Shown: positions 32,721-37,495 of the stretch, piece by piece
Layout of the letters: every line of letters starts with the position of its first letter
How positions within the stretch are numbered: the stretch's first letter is position 1
Source of the DNA: an uncultured Alphaproteobacteria bacterium
GTDB taxonomy: Bacteria > Pseudomonadota > Alphaproteobacteria > Rhizobiales > Aestuariivirgaceae
Length of the DNA stretch: 37,495 bases
Reading direction: 5' to 3'
NCBI GenBank assembly: GCA_945957365.1
Contig: CAMFKI010000034.1
Coordinates: 1-37,495, forward strand
Notes under the pieces: generated by a model
Databases searched by the model: none
Seen by the model: the letters and a program-made list of their open reading frames with translations, nothing else
Told to the model about the DNA's origin: nothing
Made by a program: the position numbers and the translations under genes

Positions 32721-32914
32721 TGGATTGCCTTTGCTTTTCGTGAATCCTCCGCGAAGAGGGCAAGAGCTTTCCGTGAGAATACTGCGCGGCCCCGCTTCCG
32801 CCATCTTAGGGTTCGCATGTTGCCGAGGCCGTTTGCACATTATCAGACATCGGCTTGAGGTGACGACGGATCTGAACATCGCCGGGGCGGCACCTGCCAA
32901 GGAGGAGACATCAA

Positions 32915-33358
32915 ATGTCCAATACCGTGCGGCTCCATCGCGTGATCGCCAGCAGACCAGAGAAACTCTATCGCGCATTCATCGAACCCGATGCTATCGC
33001 CAGTTGGTTACCGCCTTATGGCTTTCTCTGCACCGTGCACGAACTGAACGCTACTGTCGGCGGTTCGCACAGGATGTCGTTCCGCAATTTCACCACGGGG
33101 AAACGCCATTCATTCGGAGGCAAGTATTTGGACTTGGTTCCAAATACTCGACTATCGTACACAGACAGCTTCGATGATCCTAACCTTCCCGGTGAGATGA
33201 CGATCACCGTAACCCTGAGGGCCGTGACGGTCGGCACGGATATTCTCATAGAGCAGAACGGAATCCCTGATATCATTCCAGTAGAGAGCTGTTACCTTGG
33301 GTGGCAGGATAGCCTTTGTAAGCTTGCGAAACTCGTAGAGCCCGAAATCACTGCATAG
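32915..33358 (+). CDS. SRPBCC/AHSA1-like ligand-binding domain protein
   Basis: A 147-residue protein preceded by an excellent ribosome site, AAGGAGGAGA at 32899-32908. It has the START-like AHSA1 pattern: VRLHRVIASRPEKLYRAFIE, then AIASWLPPYGFLCTV, GGSHRMSFRNFTTGKRHSFG, LSYTDSF, MTITVTLRAV, and a C-terminal helix WQDSLCKLAKLV. Members bind hydrophobic ligands or act with HSP90-like or ArsR partners; no partner gene is visible here. It stands alone between decayed DNA and an insertion sequence, so its original context is lost. Confidence 0.8.
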   Translation: MSNTVRLHRVIASRPEKLYRAFIEPDAIASWLPPYGFLCTVHELNATVGGSHRMSFRNFTTGKRHSFGGKYLDLVPNTRLSYTDSFDDPNLPGEMTITVTLRAVTVGTDILIEQNGIPDIIPVESCYLGWQDSLCKLAKLVEPEITA

Positions 33359-33447
33359 CGAAGGAGCCAATCGTCGGCGGCTGGCAATGGTTGCTGGCGT
33401 TTCTCGCGCGCCGCGCCACCGCGATGAACACCTAGCAACTGTATCTG

Positions 33448-34407
33448 TCAGGTCGTTGGGACTGCCCATTTCTGACGGTTCTTGCACAGTGCGTTCGCGA
33501 TGGTGACCAGCTTTCTGGCAACGGCGGTGATGATGACCTTGTGCGGTTTCCCGGCCTTGCGGAGGCGGTCTGCGAAGGATCTCAGGCTTGGGTTGTGATG
33601 TGCCGCGACCAGTGCTGCCTGGAACATTACGTGCCTCAGGGCACGGCGCCCCCCTGCAATGGCCCGTTTTCCGCGAAGGGTTCCGCTGTCATGCGCGACG
33701 GGTGCCAAACCGGTGAGTGCGGCAGCCTGTTCGCCGGTGATGGTTCCGATCTCGGGCATTTCCGCGATCAGCATCGTGCTAGCAACCGGGCCGATCCCCG
33801 GGATGGAACGGAGAACACCGGCGGTTTCCGACAAGCGTTCATCGCTCGCGATGGCCCGGGTGATGCGGTCTTCCAATTCCTTGATCAGACTGTCGATCCG
33901 TTGCTTCAACTCGGTGTCGACGTCCTCGAACATCGCGGCGGTGCCCAGTTTCTGATGCGCGCGGATTTGGGCCAGGAGCCGTTTGCGCATATCGACCAAC
34001 TGGGCTCGTTTCGATGTCAAAGCTCTGAGAAGGCGCAGCTTCTCTGCGGGAAGACTGCGGCCTGCTTCGGGCCGGAATGCGAAGAAGCGGGCGATGAGTT
34101 CTGCATCGATCCGGTCTGTCTTGGCGCGCGTGCCACGGCTTTGCGCAAATGCCTTCACCTGAGCGGGTGGCACTTGGCGGGCTGTAACACCTTCTACCTC
34201 CAAAGCCGCCCAGAGCTGCCACTCCTGACCGCCGGTCGATTCAAAACAGACTACGGCGTCCCGATCCCGCGCGAGAGCCACAACGACAGCATGACCTGCT
34301 GGAGTGTTGGGCGCTCTGCCGCGATGTCCATCGGGGAGGCAATGAAGGTCCAGCCAGTCGCGGCTGACATCTATGCCGATAACGCGGCCATGTGATAGGT
34401 TGTCCAT
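33448..34407 (-). CDS. IS110-family transposase (DEDD plus Ser recombinase)
   Basis: A 319-residue protein from ATG 34407, preceded by AAGGAAGAG; an upstream 13-residue extension is unlikely. The N-terminal RuvC-like DEDD domain shows IGIDVSRDWLDL, VVCFESTGGQEW and KTDRIDAELIARF. The C-terminal Tnp_20 domain has LRSIPGIGPVASTMLIAEMP and HDSGTLRGKRAIAGGRRALR, which should contain the catalytic Ser. It looks intact. Family enzymes recombine DNA under guidance of an element-encoded bridge RNA. Confidence 0.92.
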   Translation of the reverse strand: MDNLSHGRVIGIDVSRDWLDLHCLPDGHRGRAPNTPAGHAVVVALARDRDAVVCFESTGGQEWQLWAALEVEGVTARQVPPAQVKAFAQSRGTRAKTDRIDAELIARFFAFRPEAGRSLPAEKLRLLRALTSKRAQLVDMRKRLLAQIRAHQKLGTAAMFEDVDTELKQRIDSLIKELEDRITRAIASDERLSETAGVLRSIPGIGPVASTMLIAEMPEIGTITGEQAAALTGLAPVAHDSGTLRGKRAIAGGRRALRHVMFQAALVAAHHNPSLRSFADRLRKAGKPHKVIITAVARKLVTIANALCKNRQKWAVPTT

Positions 34408-34582
34408 GCTCTCTTCCTTCTGCTGCGCGGTCCTGCAAGGCCGCAATCAACTGTTCGAGACGATGAAGAGAGGCGGTGCCGACAGGCTAAGAAGCGTGGT
34501 CATGCCACAAAGGTCAGACGTCGCGCACCACCTGGTCACTGACCCTGGCCAGGGCCGGTGACGGGGCAAGTTTAACAGAGCG
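34408..34582 (-). ncRNA. Candidate bridge-RNA region of the IS110 element
   Basis: The 175 bases upstream of the transposase contain no ORF. They include strong symmetry: GGTCACTGACC (34534-34544) next to CCCTGGCCAGGG (34543-34554). Bridge RNAs of IS110-group elements are about 180 nt, lie in this non-coding region, and form stem-loops with donor- and target-pairing loops. I infer one here from size and position; the loops have not been assigned. Confidence 0.4.
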
Positions 34583-34591
34583 CAGATACAG

Positions 34592-35115
34592 AAGGGTCAG
34601 GACCCATTAATTCGGTTGCGGATCAGTCTGCGGGTTGATTCACTGCCTCCAGAGATGGAGGCGCTGATGAGCGAACTGTTCTTGTTGAGCAAAACCCAGA
34701 TGGCTCGCATTTCACTGTGTTTTCCGCTTTCTCACGGTGTGCCTCGTGTTGATGACAGGCGGGTGGTGAGCGGCATCATTTACGTGATCAGGAACGGCCT
34801 CCAGTGGAAGGACGCCCCCAAGGCCTACGGGCCGCATAAGACCCTCTACAACCGCTTCGTCCGCTGGTCCGCCCTGGGTGTGTTCGACCGGATCTTTCAG
34901 AGCCTCGCATCGGAGGGTCCAAAGCCTGAGAGGATCATGATCGACAGCACCCATCTCAAGGCCCACCGAACAGCCGCAAGTCTGCCCAAAAAGGGGGTTC
35001 TCCACGCCGCATCGGGCGTACGAAGGGCGGGCTGAACTCCAAGCTCCACGCCGTCACTGATCAAGATGGCAGGCCCGTCGCCCTGCTTCTCACCGAAGGT
35101 CAGATGAGCGACCAT
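34592..35115 (+). mobile_element. IS5-family (IS427-like) insertion sequence fragment
   Basis: The 5' part of an IS5-family element: a terminal-repeat-like start (AAGGGTCAGGACCC at about 34592-34605), the complete first frame and the beginning of the second frame. It stops at about 35115 where IS21-family sequence begins. The right half of the transposase and its end are missing. The boundary with IS110 is immediate. Confidence 0.65.
34667..35110 (+). pseudogene. IS5-family transposase, first frame plus start of second frame, truncated
   Basis: orfA runs from ATG 34667 to the stop at 35035: MSELFLLSKTQMARISLCFP, DDRRVVSGIIYVIRNGLQWK, APKAYGPHKTLYNRFVRWS, IMIDSTHLKAHRTA. An A5G5 tract near 34988-34997 fits a programmed -1 shift into the second frame, which continues SPRRIGRTKGGLNSKLHAV, then GRPVALLLTEGQMSDHMD. 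The second frame then meets IS21-derived DNA and ends without its catalytic Glu region. This is normal IS427-type organisation followed by truncation; no active transposase can be made. Confidence 0.75.
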
Positions 35116-35811
35116 ATGGACGTGATGAGTGAGGCGGTCGAGGAGTGCCGTTGTCATCTTGGCATCGCCGAACACGCCAGCCCACTCGCTGAAGCTGAGG
35201 TTGGTGGTGATGACGACGCTGGTCTGCTCGTAAAGCCTGGAGAGCAGGTGGAAGAGGAGCGCTCCGCCTGACGCGCTGAACGGCAGGTAGCCGAGCTCGT
35301 CGAGGATGACGAGGTCAAGCTTCGAGAGCCTGTCGGCCATTTGGCCTGCCTTGTTCATGGCCTTTTCCTGCTCAAGCGCATTGACCAGGTCGACGGTAGC
35401 GAAGAACCGGACCTTCTTTCTGTGGTGTTCGACGGCCTGGACGCCGAGCGCCGTGGCAATGTGGGTTTTGCCGGTGCCGGGGCCGCCGATGAGCACGACA
35501 TTGTGGGCGCCCGCCATGAACTCGCCGGCATGCAGCTGGCGAACCAAGGCTTCGGCAACCTCGCTGGAGGTGAAGTCGAAGCCTGTCAGGTCCTTGTAAG
35601 CCGGGAACCGGGCGGCCTTGATCTGGTAGGCGACAGAGCGAACCTCGCGTTCGGCAAGCTCGGCCTTGAGCAACTGCGACAGGATGGGGACAGCCGTGTC
35701 AAAGGCAGGTGCACCCTGTTCGGTGAGATCGCTTACGGCCTGGGCCATGCCGTACATCTTGAGCGCACGCAGCATGACCACGACGGCGGCGCTGGCAGGA
35801 TCATGACGCAC
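35116..35811 (-). pseudogene. istB: IstB ATPase of IS21 family, 3'-truncated
   Basis: About 230 residues from GTG 35811 (AAAGGAGG upstream; 11-base overlap with the istA end). VVLIGGPGTGKTHIATALGV is Walker A, LDLVILDELGYLPFS is Walker B, and VVITTNLSFSEWAGVFGDAK, MTTALLDRLTHHVHM follow. Intact IstB proteins end with a further 15-25 residues (an E-x-N-G-x-S-Y/F-R type tail). Here the frame instead continues into DNA antisense to the IS5 transposase for some 70 codons to a stop at 34897. The protein may fold but lacks its natural C-terminus. Confidence 0.75.
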
Positions 35812-37327
35812 GGCTGGCCTCCTTTCGGCGCAAGCCATCGTAGCGGGCGGTATTGGCCTTCGGCTCGAGCCGCAGGCTCAGGGCCTGTGGCGCATCGATC
35901 GGCGTCGGCGTGCCCGACTTGCCGTCGATCAGCCGGTGCAGGAGGTTCAGGATGTGGGTCTTGGTGGCAATGCCGGCGTCCAGAGCCATCTCGACGGCGC
36001 AGAGCACGGCCTGCTCATCGTGCTGCAGGACGAGGGCGAGGATCTCCACCATCTCCCGGTCACCCCCGGGTCGCTTGAGAAGGTAGCCCTGCAGCTGCCG
36101 GAAGGCGTCGGGCAGATCGGCAAAGGGTGCTCCGTTGCGCAGGGCGCCGGGCTTTCGCTGTATCACCGCAAGATAGTGCCGCCAGTCATAGATCGTCCGT
36201 GCCGGCAGGTGATGAGATCGTTCGATGACCCGGGCATGCTCGCACAGCACCTGCCCCTCGGCGGCGATGACGATCCGCTCGGGGTAGATCCGCAGGCTCA
36301 CCGGCCGGTTGGCGAAGGAGGCCGGAACACTGTAGCGGTTGCGCTCGAAGTGGACGAGACAGGTCGGGGACACCCGCTTGCCGTGCTCCACGAAGCCGTC
36401 GAAAGGGCGCCCCAGGGGCATCAGGCTCAGGACTTCATCAGCATGCGCCTCGGCAATTGTGCCGGGCAGGACACCATGCTGGATATCCCGCCACTGCGCG
36501 ATGCAGCGCTCCTCCAGCCAGACGTTCAGGGCATTGAGGTCAGGAAAGCGTGGCATCGGCTGCCACAGCCGTCGCCGGGCATCCTGGACGTTCTTCTCGA
36601 TCTGCCCCTTCTCCCAGCCCGACGCCGGGTTGCAGAACTCGGGTTCGAACAGGTAGTGGCTGGCCATGGCCGAGAACCGGGCGTTGACCTGCCGGGCCTT
36701 GCCGGCTCCGATCCGGTCAACAGCCGTCTTCATGTTATCGAAGATGCCGCGCCTCGGGACCCCGCCAAGGACCCGGAACGCCTGGGTCATGGCATCGAAC
36801 AGCATCTCGTGGGTTTGGAGAAGGTATGCCCGCACGATGAAGGCCCTGCTGTGCGACAGCTTGGTGTGCGCCACCTGCAGCTTGACCCGCTCATTGCCAA
36901 GAACCGCCCAGTCCTCGCTCCAGTCGAACTGGAAGGCCTCCCCCGGCGCAAAGGCCAGTGGCACGAAGGTACCGCGCCCGCTCGTCTGGGCGTCCCGCTG
37001 GCGTTCCGTCTTCCAGGCCCGTACGAACGCCGCCACCCGGCCGTAGGACCCCCGGTAGCCCAGCTTGACCAGATCGTTGTGCATCTGCCGCGCCGTGCGC
37101 CGCTGCTTGCGGGACTTGCCCGCCTCGACCCTGAGCCACGCCTCGAGCCTGTCGGCAAACGGGTCCAGGTTGCTCGGCCGGTCGGGAACCTTGAACTTCG
37201 GCTCAACGGCACCAGACCTCAGGTACTTGCGGATGGTATTGCGCGACAATCCTGTCCGCCGCTCGATCTCCCGGATCGGTATCTCCTCGCGAAGATACCA
37301 GCGTCGGATAATGCTCAAAAGTGCCAT
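35801..37327 (-). CDS. istA: IstA transposase of IS21 family
   Basis: A 508-residue transposase from ATG 37327 (MALLSIIRRWYLREEIPI). The N-terminal helix-turn-helix reads IREIERRTGLSRNTIRKYL. The integrase-type catalytic core shows FQFDWSEDWAVLG (first Asp), RRGIFDNMKTAVDR (second Asp) and GWEKGQIEKNVQDARR (Glu). The C-terminal beta-barrel region follows (GKRVSPTCLVHFERNRYSVP). It looks complete, unlike its partner IstB. Confidence 0.9.
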   Translation of the reverse strand: MALLSIIRRWYLREEIPIREIERRTGLSRNTIRKYLRSGAVEPKFKVPDRPSNLDPFADRLEAWLRVEAGKSRKQRRTARQMHNDLVKLGYRGSYGRVAAFVRAWKTERQRDAQTSGRGTFVPLAFAPGEAFQFDWSEDWAVLGNERVKLQVAHTKLSHSRAFIVRAYLLQTHEMLFDAMTQAFRVLGGVPRRGIFDNMKTAVDRIGAGKARQVNARFSAMASHYLFEPEFCNPASGWEKGQIEKNVQDARRRLWQPMPRFPDLNALNVWLEERCIAQWRDIQHGVLPGTIAEAHADEVLSLMPLGRPFDGFVEHGKRVSPTCLVHFERNRYSVPASFANRPVSLRIYPERIVIAAEGQVLCEHARVIERSHHLPARTIYDWRHYLAVIQRKPGALRNGAPFADLPDAFRQLQGYLLKRPGGDREMVEILALVLQHDEQAVLCAVEMALDAGIATKTHILNLLHRLIDGKSGTPTPIDAPQALSLRLEPKANTARYDGLRRKEASRAS

Positions 37328-37380
37328 GTCGATCACTCCATGATCCCCCGGTCCAATTGCCAGGGGGAAGGTCAGAACAT

Positions 37381-37440
37381 GGGTCACTTCTCAGTGGAAA
37401 CTTGTGCCCCTCCCGGGTCAACTCTCAGTGCAAATCAACA
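37381..37440 (-). repeat. IS21 terminal repeats, istA end
   Basis: Two copies of a 20-base repeat, GGGTCACTTCTCAGTGGAAA at 37381-37400 and GGGTCAACTCTCAGTGCAAA at 37415-37434, plus the terminal TCAACA ending at 37440 (5'-TG on the minus strand). Multiple terminal repeats of this kind are the IstA-binding sites of IS21-family elements. Confidence 0.8.
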
Positions 37441-37495
37441 GCCAGCCATCCGGACGCGAGGCCTGTATCGCCGGCCGATGAGATCAGACGTATTG

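Larger units (their letters stand above)
33439..34591 (-). mobile_element. IS110-family insertion sequence
   Basis: A single transposase gene is bracketed by a perfect 9-bp inverted pair: CTGTATCTG at 33439-33447, next to the transposase stop, and CAGATACAG at 34583-34591. True ends are not certain because IS110 members typically lack long terminal repeats; the inverted pair may be subterminal. The non-coding part, about 175 bases, lies upstream of the transposase. The element lies between the SRPBCC gene and an IS5-family fragment. Confidence 0.65.
35116..37440 (-). mobile_element. IS21-family insertion sequence, one end missing
   Basis: istA and istB overlap in the usual IS21 arrangement. 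The istA-side end is intact: minus-strand TGTTGATTTGC begins at 37440, and two internal direct repeats follow. The istB-side end is absent; istB runs into IS5-family DNA at about 35115. The element is therefore about 2.3 kb and probably immobile unless served in trans. Confidence 0.8.

Noticed and set aside
34960..35035. Inactivating frameshift in the IS5 first frame
   Set aside because: The A5G5 tract and overlapping second frame fit the programmed -1 shift usual for this IS group; the real damage is the later truncation.

Overview
The window is about 37.5 kb of GC-rich DNA from a Gram-negative bacterium. I think it is an alphaproteobacterium, possibly Hyphomicrobiales. The reasons are the dense ABC and catabolic operons, the Tat-exported substrate-binding protein, the codon bias and the IS110/IS21/IS5 content. 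There is no rRNA or intact tRNA gene, so the assignment is an inference.

Layout. (1) 1-7405 is a surface-protein and glycosylation island. A secreted Gly-X-Y (collagen-like), Thr-rich protein runs off the left edge. Beside it lie three glycosyltransferase-type genes, a sulfotransferase-like gene and a polysaccharide pyruvyltransferase-like gene. The C-terminal module of the largest glycosyltransferase resembles the N-terminal module of animal procollagen galactosyltransferases. (2) 7656-8603 is a 3-hydroxyacyl-CoA dehydrogenase family gene, followed by about 670 bases with no recognisable gene. (3) 9275-13192 carries a PEP-synthase-like dikinase split into two polypeptides, and an MFS exporter. 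(4) 13497-20311 is a sulfur-acquisition block. It has a 2-oxoglutarate/Fe(II) oxygenase, an O-acetylhomoserine sulfhydrylase, an SsuABC-type transporter and a 102-residue Cys-bearing membrane protein in one operon, plus a methionine-gamma-lyase-like gene upstream.

(5) 20600-31798 is the most striking block. A polar-amino-acid ABC transporter (two permeases, a binding protein, and an ATPase gene about 7.8 kb from the nearest permease gene) encloses a divergent six-gene operon. That operon encodes a Rieske oxygenase, an M29/NicX-like metalloenzyme, a DszB-like desulfinase, a DszC-like flavin monooxygenase fused to a spare copy of its own C-terminal domain, a DszA-type monooxygenase and an atypical ADP-ribosylglycohydrolase. 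I read this as an uptake and C-S cleavage pathway for an unknown polar organosulfur compound, built from the three enzyme types of the 4S desulfurisation route.

(6) 31799-37495 is a decaying, mobile-element-rich end. It holds a frameshifted quinone-oxidoreductase remnant, a tRNA-arm-like scrap, an SRPBCC gene, an apparently intact IS110-family element with a candidate bridge-RNA region, an IS5-family fragment, and an IS21-family element that has lost one end.
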